Under the pieces are notes generated by a model, which saw only the letters and a list, made by a program, of their open reading frames with translations, was not told the origin of the DNA and made no database searches. The translations under genes and the position numbers were made by a program. Shown piece by piece: positions 1 through 12,800 of a stretch of 64,000 bases of DNA (positions within the stretch are counted from its first letter, which is position 1; the number at the start of each line of letters is the position of its first letter). Origin of the DNA: Mya arenaria (Eukaryota > Mollusca > Bivalvia > Myida > Myidae); NCBI RefSeq assembly GCF_026914265.1, contig NC_069134.1, forward strand, positions 15,841,205-15,905,204, written 5' to 3'.

Positions 1-855
1 TCATCGCACTAGCATGTCTGCTAATTTTCCTATCAGGATGCATCATAGTTTTGCCATGTCTGTCTAGTCTCCTGAAGCCCATGTTGGCCTTTTTCATCGC
101 ACTACCATGTCTGCTAATTTTCCTATCAGCATGCATCATAGTTTTGCAGAGTCTGTCTAGTCTCCTGAAGCCCATGTTGGCCTTTTTCATCGCACTACCA
201 TGTCTGCTAATTTTCCTATCAGCATGCATCATAGTTTTCCCATGTCTGTCTAGTCTCCTGAAGCCCATGTTGGCCTTTTTCATCGCACTACCATGTCTGC
301 TAATTTTCCTATCAGCATGCATCATAGTTTTGCAGAGTCTGTCTAGTCTCCTGAAGCCCATGTTGGCCTTTTTCATCGCACTAGCATGTCTGCTAATTTT
401 CCTATCAGGATGCATCATAGTTTTGCCATGTCTGTCTAGTCTCCTGAAGCCCATGTTGGCCTTTTTCATCGCACTACCATGTCTGCTAATTTTCCTATCA
501 GCATGCATCATAGTTTTGCCATGTCTGTCTAGTCTCCTGAAGCCCATGTTGGCCTTTTTCATCGCACTACCATGTCTGCTAATTTTCCTATCAGCATGCA
601 TCATAGTTTTGCAGAGTCTGTCTAGTCTCCTGAAGCCCATGTTGGCCTTTTTCATCGCACTAGCATGTCTGCTAATTTTCTTATCAGCATGCATCATAGT
701 TTTCCCATGTCTGTCTAGTCTCCTGAAGCCCATGTTGGCCTTTTTCATCGCACTAGCATGTCTGCTAATTTTCCTATCAGCATGCATCATAGTTTTGCAG
801 AGTCTGTCTAGTCTCAAGCCACCGTCAGCATTTTTCATATCACTGCTGTGTTAGT
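1..855. repeat. 93-bp tandem satellite, about nine copies
   Basis: Units of 93 bp repeat with the landmark CCTGAAGCCCATGTTGGCC near 71, 164, 257, 350, 443, 536, 629 and 722. Variants alternate at two places (CCATGT or CAGAGT; CACTAC or CACTAG). Because 93 is divisible by three, one plus frame stays open for 267 codons and reads a hydrophobic 31-residue repeat. No splice or coding evidence supports a gene. The array continues off the left edge, and the last unit decays after 800. Confidence 0.9.
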
Positions 856-1275
856 TGATGCTTGGATCATCGTCCTCAGTGTACTTTGTCATTTTTGTAT
901 TCTTGTATTCGTCCATTACACTTCTTTCATTTGACACTGACTCTATGTTTTTAATCATCTGTTAAGTTCCATGATAAAATATTATTGTCTGCAGATGATA
1001 ATAGTTTTCAATTTAAGCTTTCAGAAGTAAATGTATATATTTGCTTCAACTTTAATTTTAAGGCTAACCGTAGAATACAAGTTTAAATGGAACTTGTCAT
1101 GCATATCATATAAATTGTGTACAATATCACTCATTTCTTTTATATTGATGAGCACAATTTCGCACAAATAAATAATCTTACTTGAGGGGTCAAAACTATT
1201 TTTTAATCATTTGGTCAAGCCACTGCCAACAAACAAGGATGGACTCAAGGTACAATATGAGATTATGTCAGATTC
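856..1275. other. AT-rich spacer, nothing recognised
   Basis: No open frame, exon of a recognised protein or repeat boundary was seen. It lies inside or beyond the 3' part of LMBRD2 on the minus strand, where further exons of that gene were searched for and not found. Confidence 0.5.
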
Positions 1276-1560
1276 TTAAAGATGCACTCTTACTTCCATA
1301 AGTATATGATTTACAACAATTAATACCATTATTTTTAATATACCAAAAAAGGATGAATAAATGTATAAAACAATAGTTTTTTGAAAGAAAGGTGCGAAAA
1401 CATGGTATTTCTACCTTATGAAATGATATTATATCACAGTAAATCATTTAGCACTCACCAATCATTTAATATTTTTGCATTTTTAGCTAGGTTTATCACT
1501 GATAATAAATGTTTGGTACACATGTGTATGTATTTATTTTGAATAGGAGTGTCACTTTAA
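1276..1560 (+). mobile_element. TTAA-flanked MITE, copy 1
   Basis: Starts TTAAAGATGCACTCTTAC and ends GGAGTGTCACTTTAA, so the ends are an imperfect inverted repeat with TTAA at each border. The interior matches two other copies in this window (43712-44087 and 45043-45427), sharing blocks such as GGTATTTCTACCTTATGA and CACTCACCAATCATT. No coding capacity. TTAA borders suggest a piggyBac-type target, which is inference only. Confidence 0.75.
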
Positions 1561-1586
1561 GAAAATGTGAATTCACAGTATTAATA

Positions 1587-3675
1587 GACAAGAGGGCCAA
1601 ATGGCCCTGAATCGCTCACCTGTCATATATTGCACATTCTTCCATTATATACAAATATTGAAAACCTAAGCCTATGAACACGGGGCGTGGCCAATTTTGA
1701 CCCCAGGGCTAAAGTTTGAACAATCTTAATAGTGGTCCGATAAACGATGCTTCATACCAAATATCTAAGGCCTTCGCCTTTTGGTTTCGGAGAAGAAGAT
1801 TACTTACGTTTTCATCATATACATATATAAGGAAACCCATGACCGCCCGGGTGGGGCCATTTTTTGACCCCAGAGCCAAAGATTGAACAATATTGGTACA
1901 AGTCAACTAGATGGTATATCATGCCAAATATCTAAGCTCTAGTCCAAGTAAGTTCAGAGGAGAAGATTTTTGAAGTTTTAACTATAAACATATAGAGAAA
2001 ACCCATGACCCCCCGGGGCGGGGCCAATTTTGAACAATCTTTGTAGAGGTCCACTAGACGATGAATCATGCCAAATATCTAAGCTCTAAGCAACGTAAGT
2101 TCAGAAGAGATTTTTGATTTTATTTACTATAAACATATAGAGAAAACCCATGACCCCCCGGGGCGGGGCCAATTTTGACCCAAAGGCCATAATTTGAACA
2201 ATCTTTGTAGAGGTCCACTAGACGATGAATCATGCCAAATATCTAAGCTCTAGTCCAAGTAAGTTCAGAGGAGAAGATTTTTTAAGTTTTTACTATAAAC
2301 ATATAGAGAAAATCCATGACCCCCGGGGCGGGGCCAATTTTGACCCAAGGGCCATAATTTGAACAAACTTTGTAGAGGTCCACTAGACGATGAATCATGC
2401 CAAATATCTAAGCTCTAGGCCAAGTAAGTTCAGAGGAGAAGATTTTTTAAGGTTTTCACTATAAACATATAGAGAAAACCCATGACCCCTCGGGGCAGCG
2501 CCAATTTTGACCCAAAGGCCAAAATTTGAACAAACTTTGTAGAGGTCCACTAGACGATGAATCATGCCAAATATCTAAGCTCTAGTCCAAGTAAGTTAAG
2601 AGGAGAAGATTTTTTAAGTTTTAACTATAAACATATCAAGTATACCCATGACCCCCGGGGCGGGGCCAATTTTGACCCCAAGGCCATAATTTGAACAATC
2701 TTTGTAAAGGTCCACTAGACAATGAATCATGCCAAATATCTAAGCTCTAGTCCAAGTAAGTTCAGAGGAGAAGATTTTTGAAGTTTTAACTATAAACTTA
2801 TAGAGAATACCCATGACCCCCCGGGGCGGGGCCAATTTTGACCCCAGGGCCATAATTTGAACAAACTTTGTAGAGGTCCACTAGACGATGAATCATGCCA
2901 AATATCTAAGCTCTAGGCCAAGTAAGTTCAGAGGAGAAGATTTTTGAAGTTTTCACTATAAACATATAGAGAAAACCCATGACCCCCCGGGACGGGGCCA
3001 ACTTTGACCCCAGGGCCATAATTTGAACAAACTTTGTAGAGGTCCACTAGACGATGAACCATGCCAAATATCTAAGCTCTAGGCCAAGTAAGTTCAGAGG
3101 AGAAGATTTTTTAAGGTTTTCACTATAAACATATAGAGAAAACCCATGACCCCCCGGGTCGGGGCCAATTTTGACCCAAGGGCCATAATTTGAACAAACT
3201 TTGTAGAGGTCCACTAGACGATGAACCATGCCAAATATCTAAGCTCTAGGCCAAGTAAGTTCAGAGGAGAAGATTTTTTAAGTTTTCACTATAAACATAT
3301 AGAGAAAACCCATGACCCCCCGGGGCGGGGCCAATTTTGACCCCAGGGCCATAATTTGAACAAACTTGGTAGAGGACCATTTGGTGATCCTACCTACCAT
3401 ATATCAACGGCCTAAGCCTTGTGGTTTGGGAGAAGAAGATTTTTAAAGTTTTTCCTTTTGGTTGCCATGGCAACCAGAGTTCTGTATGGAATTGAATTCT
3501 TTGAACAACTTTGATAGAAGACAACCCAAGGAACCTATGAAGTTTTATTAATATTGGCCTAGCGGTTAAGGAGGAGATGTCTTTTAAGTAAATTGTTGAC
3601 GGACGACGCACGCCGCACGACGGACAAAAGGCGATCACAAAAGCTCACCATGTCACAAAGTGACAGGTGAGCTAA
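1587..3675 (-). mobile_element. Core-satellite element A, copy 1 (166-bp tandem core)
   Basis: The left border AAGAGGGCCAAATGGCCCTGA is a short palindrome followed by GCTCACCTGTCA. The middle is about eight ~166-bp units, with GGTCCACTAGACGATGAA recurring near 2048, 2213, 2378, 2543, 2709, 2875, 3040 and 3206. The right end has a CGGACGACG-type tract and the hairpin AGCTCACCATGTCAC..GTGACAGGTGAGCT (3640-3674). The same element lies in the opposite orientation at 55663-59335. Minus-strand open frames inside it are by-products of the repeat. Confidence 0.8.
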
Positions 3676-3965
3676 AAAGGCAATTTCATAAAAAAAATCT
3701 AAAAAGATATTATTATAAATTGGAAATAAAATTTAGTAGAATTACGTATGGTTATGTAAATCAATAATAAATCCAAAAATATTTATATAATGTGATTGTA
3801 AGTCTTAATAAGAACAATTAATATCTGCCATAAATAGAATGATACAAGAAAATCCAAATAGACATTATTTAAGAGTCGGTAGTTGCACTTGCAAAATGAT
3901 AATAATATTTATCAGATATATGAAACAGCTGAAAGTTCTCAAACACAGACATTTATGTTCAAATA

Positions 3966-6676
3966 TCACCGGTAAATAAAAATAATTGACCTAGTGACCT
4001 AGTTTTTGACCTGGGTTGACCCAATATGGAACTTGACCTAGCTTATGTTAAGATGATCATTCTGACCAAGTTTCATTAAGATAAGGCTAAAATTGTGACC
4101 TCTATTTTGTTCACAAGGTTTTTCTAATAATTGACCTAGTGACCTAGTTATTGACTGTGTATGACCCAATATCGAACTTGACCCAGATTTTATAGAGATG
4201 ATCATTCTGACCAAGTTGCATTAAGATTAGCCTAAAATTGTGACCTCTATTGTGTTCACAAGGTTTTTGTACTAATTGACCTAGTGACCTAGTTATTGAC
4301 CGCAGATGACCCAATATCGAACTTGACCTAGATTTTATAGAGATGATCATTCTGACCAAGTTGCATTGAGATTAGGCTAAAATTGTGATCTCTATTGTGT
4401 TCACAAGGTTTTTGTAATAATTGACCTAGTGACCTAGTTATTGACCGTGAATGACCCAATATCAAACTTGACCTACATTTTATAGCGATGATCATTCTGA
4501 CCAAGTTGCATTAAGATTAGGCTAAAATTGTGACCTCTATTGTGTTCACAAGGTTTTTGTAATAATTGACCTAGTGACCTAGTTATTGACCGTGAATGAC
4601 CAAATATCAAACTTGACCTACATTTTATAGCGATGATCATTCTGACCAAGTTGCATTGAGATTAGGCTAAAATTGTGACCTCTATTGTGTTCACAAGGTT
4701 TTTCTACTAATTGACCTAGTGACCTAGATATTGACCGCAGATGACCCAATATCGAACTTGACCTAAATTTTATAGAGATGATCATTCTGACCAAGTTGCA
4801 TTGAAATTAGGCTAAAATTGTGACCTCTAATGTGTTCACAAGGTATTTCTACTAATTGACCTACTGACCTAGTTTTTGACCCCAGATGACCCAATATCGA
4901 ACTTGACCTAGATTTCATAGAGATGATCAGTCTGACCAAGTTTCATAAAGATTAGGTCAAAATTGTGACCTCTGTTGTGTTCACAAGGTTTTTCTAATAA
5001 TTGACCTAGTGACCTAGTTATTGACTGCGGATGACCCAATATCGAACTTGACCTAGATTTTATAGAGATAATTATTCTGACCAACTTGCATTGAGATTAG
5101 GCTAAAATTGTGACCTCTATTGTGTTCACAAGGTTTTTGTACTAATTGACCTAGTGACCTAGTTGTTGACCGCGGATGACCCAATATCGAACTTGACCTA
5201 CATTTTATAGAGATGATCATTCTGACCAAGTTGCATTGAGATTAGGCTAAAATTGTGACCTCTATTGTGTTCACAAGGTTTTTCTACTAATTGACCTAGT
5301 GACCTAGTTTTTGACCTGGGTTGACCCAATATGGAACTTGACCTAGCTTATGTTAAGATGATCATTCTGACCAAGTTTCATTAAGATAAGGCTAAAATTG
5401 TGACCTCTATTTTGTTCACAAGGTTTTTCTAATAATTGACCTAGTGACCTAGTTATTGACTGCATATGACCCAATATCGAACTTGACCCAGATTTTATAG
5501 AGATGATCATTCTGACCAAGTTGCATTAAGATTAGCCTAAAATTGTGACCTCTATTGTGTTCACAAGGTTTTTGTACTAATTGACCTAGTGACCTAGTTA
5601 TTGACCGCGGATGACCCAATATCAAACTTGACCTAGATTTTATAAGGATGATCATTCTGACCAAGTTGCATTGAGATTAGGCTAAAATTGTGACCTCTAT
5701 TGTGTTCACAAGGTTTTTGTACTAATTGACCTAGTGACCTAGTTATTGACCGTGAATGACCCAATATCAAACTTGACCTACATTTTACAGTGATGATCAT
5801 TCTGACCAAGTTGCATTGAGATTAGGCTAAAATTGTGACCTCTAATGTGTTCACAAGGTATTTCTACTAATTGACCTACTGACCTAGTTTTTGACCCCAG
5901 ATGACCCAATATCGAACTTGACCTAGATTTCATAGAGATGATCAGTCTGACCAAGTTTCATAAAGATTAGGTCAAAATTGTGACCTCTGTTGTGTTCACA
6001 AGGTTTTTCTAATAATTGACCTAGTGACCTAGTTATTGACCGCGGATGACCCAATATCGAACTTGACCTAGATTTTATAGAGATGATTATTCTGACCAAG
6101 TTGCATTGAGATTAGGCTAAAATTGTGACCTCTATTGTGTTCACAAGGTTTTTGTACTAATTGACCTAGTGACCTAGTTGTTGACCGTGAATGACCCAAT
6201 ATCGAACTTGACCTACATTTTATAGAGATGATCATTCTGACCAAGTTGCATTGAGATTAGGCTAAAATTGTGACCTCTTTTGTGTTCACAAGGTTTTTCT
6301 ACTAATTGACCTAGTGACCTAATTATTGACCGCGGATGACCCAATATCGAACTTGACCTAGATTTTATAGAGATGACCATTCTGACCAAGTTGCATTGAG
6401 ATTAGGCTAAAATTGTGACCTCTATTGTGTTCACAAGGTTTTTCTACTAATTGACCTAGTGACCTAGTTTTTGACCCCAGATGACCCAATATCGAACTTG
6501 ACCTAGATTTTATAGAGATGATCAGTCTGACCAAGTTTCATAAAGATTAGGTCAAAATTGTGACCTCTATTGTGTTCACAAGCAATTGTGAACGGACGGA
6601 CGGACGGACGGACGGACGACGGACGAAGAGTGATCACAAAAGCTCACCTTGTCACTACGTGACAGGTGAGCTAAAA
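3966..6676 (-). mobile_element. Core-satellite element B, copy 1 (145-bp tandem core, ACGG tract, hairpin end)
   Basis: About 18 tandem units of ~145 bp carry the landmark TTGACCTAGTGACCTAGTTA and share GACCCAATATCGAACTTGACC. The array is followed by an (ACGG)n tract at 6596-6620 and a perfect hairpin end AGCTCACCTTGTCAC/GTGACAGGTGAGCT near 6642-6673. A shorter reverse-oriented relative is at 14940-15862. The layout of core units, ACGG microsatellite and hairpin resembles bivalve Helentron-like non-autonomous elements; this family assignment is inference. Confidence 0.8.
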
Positions 6677-6851
6677 ACGAGCATATTTTAAGAAAATGTG
6701 AATTGGCAGTATTAATAGAAAATGAGCATATTAAGTAAACTTGCAAATATGTTAAGGAAAGCGAAAATTTAGTCAAACACTTTGACATGAAGAAAATACT
6801 ATCAGACATAACATAAAGCACAAAGTATTATGACTGAACCCATGAACGTAC

Positions 6852-9800
6852 CAGCGTGTATGCGGTCTCATGGATGTTCTCCGAGTGGGTCACATGACTG
6901 TCAAGGTGGATCAGGCCCAGGAAATTGAGACACATCGGTGGGGTCAATCGACATAGCAACCTGAACATGATTTATGGAAACAAATGATAATCTGATAAAT
7001 TCTCCAAAGTAGGTATTCAAAATTCATGCCCATGTTATAAAGACAAATTATCACAAAAGCGCCAACTGTCACAAAATATGCTTGTCCTAATTTAAGGACT
7101 CCAAGTATGTTAATAAGTGGTTGTAAATTAAGCCAAATTTAGAGAGCAGACACTGTTAATACAGTTTTTGCCAATTCAAAGGTCAGAACAGAGGTGACAG
7201 GAGTGGTTAACAAACATGACTGAGAAATTCTGCCCAAACTCATTCTGTCCAAATTTGGTGATGATTGTACAAAAAGATATTTCTTAAGTTATTGACCAGA
7301 CAATATACTGGATGCCTCCCGCCCGAACGCAGGCATGAATGCCACAGGTAAAACCATAATAAGTCCCGTTCTTTGAGCAGGCAAATAAAAAATTGGAAGA
7401 AAGTATATTTGATAAAAATACTTCAACCTAAATGTACACACAAGTGCATTACTCTGTTACTTTCAGCATCCTATATATTCTTTAATAGCTGAATTGCACT
7501 TTTGAAAGCAAATGTGAAATTTCAGGTTGCCATGTTATTTTTTTGTCCACAAAACTTTGGTTAAGCAGTCAAAACTAAACAAGAGCTGTTACAGAGACAG
7601 TGCGCTCGACTATTTCGCCGCTTTTCAGTGTAAGGCGAAACATGCATGGATCACTGTTAGATTAGATTCCAATGCAATACATGATGTGCTGTGATATTAA
7701 CATAAATGTGGTTACATGCAAAATTTTAACCAGAATTTTTAAGTGTAATAATAAAAGCCCATTATTTGCAAAATACAGTTATCTAACTTGGTTATTCAAT
7801 TAGGTTGGGTGGTTGAATACCATTGTATAAAGTCTCAATGCAATACATCAAGAAATTGCTGAGATAATATCCTATGGGTGCTAACATGCAAGACCTTAAC
7901 CAGAATTTCTAAGTTGCATAATAAAGGGGCAAAAATACTATAATACGGGCTCTAAACTGAGCAAAGCTCGGCAGAGCCCTATTACGGTCACACATAGCAC
8001 TACTTTCGTTCAAAAGTTGCACATACTATCAGCCTGAAAAAAATAAAGGTGATGGAACCAGTATTTTTCTGTTCATAAACTATATTGAGCGCGTGCATGC
8101 CGGACACCAACGTCATCAGAGCGTGACGATACGGAAGAATGAAATTTATGAGATGCGGCGAAATAGCGCCCTACTAGTTATTAAAATAATTCAAAATATG
8201 CTTATAAGCAATTACTATGAATACTTTTGGTAAACTCAAAAACACAAATAAAACATATTTCTATAGATTGTCTGAAATATATACTTTGTTTTCACTTGTT
8301 TATTAAAGATATACATACGCATTGTTTACCATTCTATACGAAGGTCACACTTGACAGTTAGTAGTTGTCATTTTAGGCTTTACAATATCAATACTATTTA
8401 GATGTTTGACAGTTGTTGATCGGATAGAAATTGCGAAGAATTAATTCCTGTTGGATTACCGATTTAATTACGACCATGGATTATACTGGTACACATAGCA
8501 GAGCTTGTCACGTCAGCCAGGTACAGTATGATTATTTTGTAAAAATGTAAAACCACTTTTCAGTAAATCAAACAATGAAGATATCAATTTCATAAACTTA
8601 TGACATGCGGTTGACCAGTTCAGAAATCGCTATGGCTGAGCGAAATATTGTCACTGAAAAGATGGATGGGGTGTACCGTCTGTGAACCTCAACAATGGAT
8701 GAGTGAGATGTTTTGACTGAGATCAAAGGATGGGAACACCTTTCAGTTGAGAGATTGAAACTAAAAAGATAAACAGGAATTGTGTGACAGGTGAACTCTT
8801 GTGCCATGCAACACCACTTTTGTGTAAATTAAGAAGTTGGGCGGGGATGGGTATCCCCTCCTGCAAAGTGAAACCATGGCGGAGCGCAAGATTATAACTG
8901 GAAATATCAATGGACGGTTGCAGTCCGACACCATGTGAATGATAAAGATTGTATGTAACATTAATATATTTAATATGTAAAAATATACGACCAAAAGTGG
9001 ATTATTTGTTAATTATATGTATCATAGAGTACACAGTGACAAACACATTTTTTATAATTCTCAGACCAAGAGATCACCCAGGGGACCGAATCGCCCCATT
9101 CAGATAGCTTGACTGGCCACAACTGCAGTCCAAATACCAGGTAACTGAAATGCAACACCAATTTTTTGTGACAGAAATGTTATTAAATTAAGAAGTTGGA
9201 AGGGGAGGGTGCGGGATTTCCCCTCCTGCCAAAAAAAACCATGGCGGAGCGCAAGATTATGACTGAAAAGATAAATGGACGGTTGCGGTCCAACACCATG
9301 GCTTTGTGAGCTATTGTGACTGTAAAGATGAATGGTTTTGCTTTGATCCACAGATTGTGTGAAAGATTGCAAACAAATAGTGCCGAGTGACCCCTCGTTC
9401 CAAGCAAAACTATGGGAGATTAGAGATTGTGACTGAATATGTTGAGAGGAAGGCTGACACCATAAGAGTGCAAGATTGTGATTGAAAGACAAAATGGCAA
9501 ATGCGGGTTGATGGTTTTGCTGTGGGCCACAGATCGTGTGAAATATTGTAACTAAATAGTCAGTCGAGGGTGTGGAGAAGGCGAACCATACTGCCAAACA
9601 ACCTCCATGACTGAGTGAGAGTTGCCATACCCTTACACTGAAACAACATGGCTTTGTGAGAGAATCATCAATGTTACTAAAATACACTTACTTTACAGGT
9701 GCACCTGTATGTTATCAAGCTGTGCAATTCTTTATTCATACGTTCTGTTCTATATATATTTTAAAACTTTAAAATGGAGGTGCACCTCTTACATAAATAC

Positions 9801-12800
9801 AACTGCACCTCTATATTTAGACCGTCATGCCTTTTCTTAGACCTGCACCTTAAAAAAATTAGGTGCAACTCCATTTTTTCAATTTACATCGCCGTTTAGT
9901 AATTTTTCACCCAAATGGTAAGTCAAACTGTACTGGCTTGCTCACCCTCAATTTCATGGTCACGTTTGTTATAAAATTGCCATTGTGTCAAAATTTCTGC
10001 TTGTTAATAAGTATAAAAGACTAAATGAGAAGAAGTTTGTGTTGTTGACAGTAAATACTGTAAACACTCTCTGCGATTCACTCAAATCTGCATGCGATAA
10101 TGCACCAGTCAATTGTAACCCCCCCCCCTCAGGTCTGGGGAATAGTGGGGACTTTGACATTTGGTCCAGCCAACCCTGGCTAAAATCCCCGCCCTGTGGG
10201 GACGAACAGATGGTAAAATCCCTGCCAAATGCCCCTGCACCCCAGGGACCCTAGGTAAGGCCCATTACCCGTTATATTTAAAGCGAAGACAAAACCACCG
10301 CATTCACCCGGCACTGAGGGCCACCTGAAAGGTAAACACACGGCCCATTTCCCCGTCTATCCCCTGTATACCCCCGGACCTGGGGGGGGGGGGGGGGGGG
10401 GGGTGCGTAGTTAAAATTGACTGGTGCAAAACACCCCAGCTTCTCGATAAATCTGAAGCGTAACGGACTTAAAAAGCTTGAACCTGTTTCAAAATATTTC
10501 CATAAATTGGGGCAAAGAAACATGACATACAAAATAAAAAAGTCATGTACATACAGTGTACTAATGCTCAATAGCAATATGTTTGGTCATAAAGAAGTTG
10601 TGTTACTATAGTTTAGATTTCAGTGTAAATCACTTGTAAATGGGATATGTAAGATTAGCACAAATTACAGACTTTTTTTGTATTTCAGAATGCATCCATG
10701 CCACCTGGTTTTTGACATTACTGCTGTGGACAGATTTTCAGCAATGCAGGTATTGCCATGTTATGTATGTATTACTGGAGGCAATAAGTTTGGAAATAAA
10801 CCAGACTTTTGTCAACGTTTTCCTGAAATAAATTGCCAGTAACTATGTTTCTTGCTCTTTGATATTAACATTCGCTTGTTACAACATCATGATCAGTGTT
10901 TATTTCAATAGCTCATTGATGAACTGTTTCTTTCCGAATTGAATTTCTTTCATGCCGTTTTTGTTGCGGCTTTGAGATAATATCATTTTCTAATAAAACT
11001 GCTGCCCTTCATTGGTCTTTGGACTGTATTGTGCATCTATTCGCACATTTTGTTTGCTCTTTTAAGCAAACATTGCATTAATTGCAAACAAGTATCACAA
11101 CTTACTACACATGATGCAAAATTATGTTTCATTTAGTGTGCGTATGATTTTTAGCTTATGAACATGAAAAACATCTACTTAAACAATCACAGCAACACAA
11201 TGAGATCCCTATCTAAAAAAATATTGCTACTTTTCATTCATTCATACTGTCAATCATTCATGAATATATTCATTTACTTCAAGTTAATACATTGAAAAAA
11301 TTTGCATCTCAACTCTGATGGCAAAAGCAATAAAAAATGAGCAGGGGGATTGAGATAAGTACCTTTTCCCTTTATGCATTAAAGAAAAAACCTAAATACA
11401 CTCAAAATGCCTTAAAGGGTACACCAGATTGGCACCAAAAATATTATTTTCTGTAGCGAATCTTGGTACAATTGTTTCATAAAATTTGATCAAAACGTTG
11501 AATCTGTGATAGTGCAGCTTTAATAAATTAAAACACTAATTTATTGTTTATTTAATATAGCCATCCTGGTTGCTGAAGCCACAGAGGTATTTTCAAGGAC
11601 AAGAACCAATGCTGATCAAAACATGGTCTAGTGATGGAATTCCATACCCGTTCTTGGCAAGGATTTTTTAGAAAGGAATATTGTCTGCAAGTAAGAAAGA
11701 TTTCTAAGAAAGTCTGGTTTAAAGGCTTTCAAAATGCATCTGGGTACTCGATTAGTAAAGATAAACCTTTGAGTTGTTAAAAAAGTTATTGCAAATCGTC
11801 CAAAAGACTATATATTTAATATATTTTGTTATAAATTGTTTGGAATTAATGAACTTTTCTGCACATTTATCGCATTAATGCACCAGTCAGTTGTAACCTT
11901 GGACCCTCCAGGTCCAGTGGAAAACCGGGGATAGCCGGGGAAAAGGGCTGTGTTTTTACCTTTCAGGTGTCACTGCAGTGCCGGGTGAATGCGGTGGTTT
12001 TGTCTTGGTGCAAAATATAGCAGTGCGGGGGGCATTTGGTGGGTATTTTAACATCATTTTTTCCCTGCAGGGCGGGGATTTTACCCTGGGTTGGCTGGAC
12101 TGAAAGTCTAAGTCCCCGCTATTCCCCGGGCTTGAGTGGTGTTTACAGTTGACTGGAGCATAATTCCTACATAAAAGGTTATGTATGTCTCAAATGAGTG
12201 TTTACAGGCATTTTTCATACTTTTACAGTAGAAGAAGATAGTCTTATTCTGTGTCAAACATTGATTTTGTGTCTTGCTTGCAGAATATGATGTGCCAATA
12301 AGCTCCAGTTTGCTGCGGCTTTTCGCCCATGGCAGTGGTCCTGCAATCTCGATCCAGGAGTTGCAGCTCTGAATCTAATATTTCAGAATGAAGATGTAAG
12401 TTAACTTTGTAGTACTTGTTTGTGTGTAAATGATTCCAAAGAGTGAGATTTATACTAATCAGGTGTAAATAAGCAACTTATAGACACCGGTTAAGAGCTG
12501 TAATCTTAATTTTAAGGCAAATCTAGCCTTCAAAACAGATACAGTGGAACCTCACTAAACCGGATCTCCACAAAACCGGAATCCTCGGGATACCGGACTT
12601 TTTTCAGAGTCCCGATTTTCCCCTTCTATTTTCAATGTAAAATAATCCCCACAATACCGGAACCTCGGAATTCTGGATACCGGACAAAAAATCGAGAAAA
12701 TTAGTTAGTTGTCAACGTAATTTTACCTCGCAAAACCGGACATATATTTGTTCAAACATGTCAAAATGATTTTGTGTATTAGGAATTCGCGAATAGCGTG

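Noticed and set aside
4144..5664. Two 71-codon minus-strand frames with nearly identical sequence
   Set aside because: They are two copies of the 145-bp element core, not paralogous genes.
8598..8994. Minus-strand frames of 69 and 77 codons considered as missing LMBRD2 exons
   Set aside because: No resemblance to the LMBRD2 C-terminal region. The genuine next exon was found at 6852-6960, and the rest lies outside the window.
9100..9687. 195-codon minus-strand open frame
   Set aside because: It follows a degenerate tandem repeat (FNHNLAL/HSFAW-like echoes) and matches no known protein; no splice or start evidence.
10417..10577. Proline-rich frame on the minus strand near the G run
   Set aside because: The prolines come from translation of the C homopolymer within a MITE.
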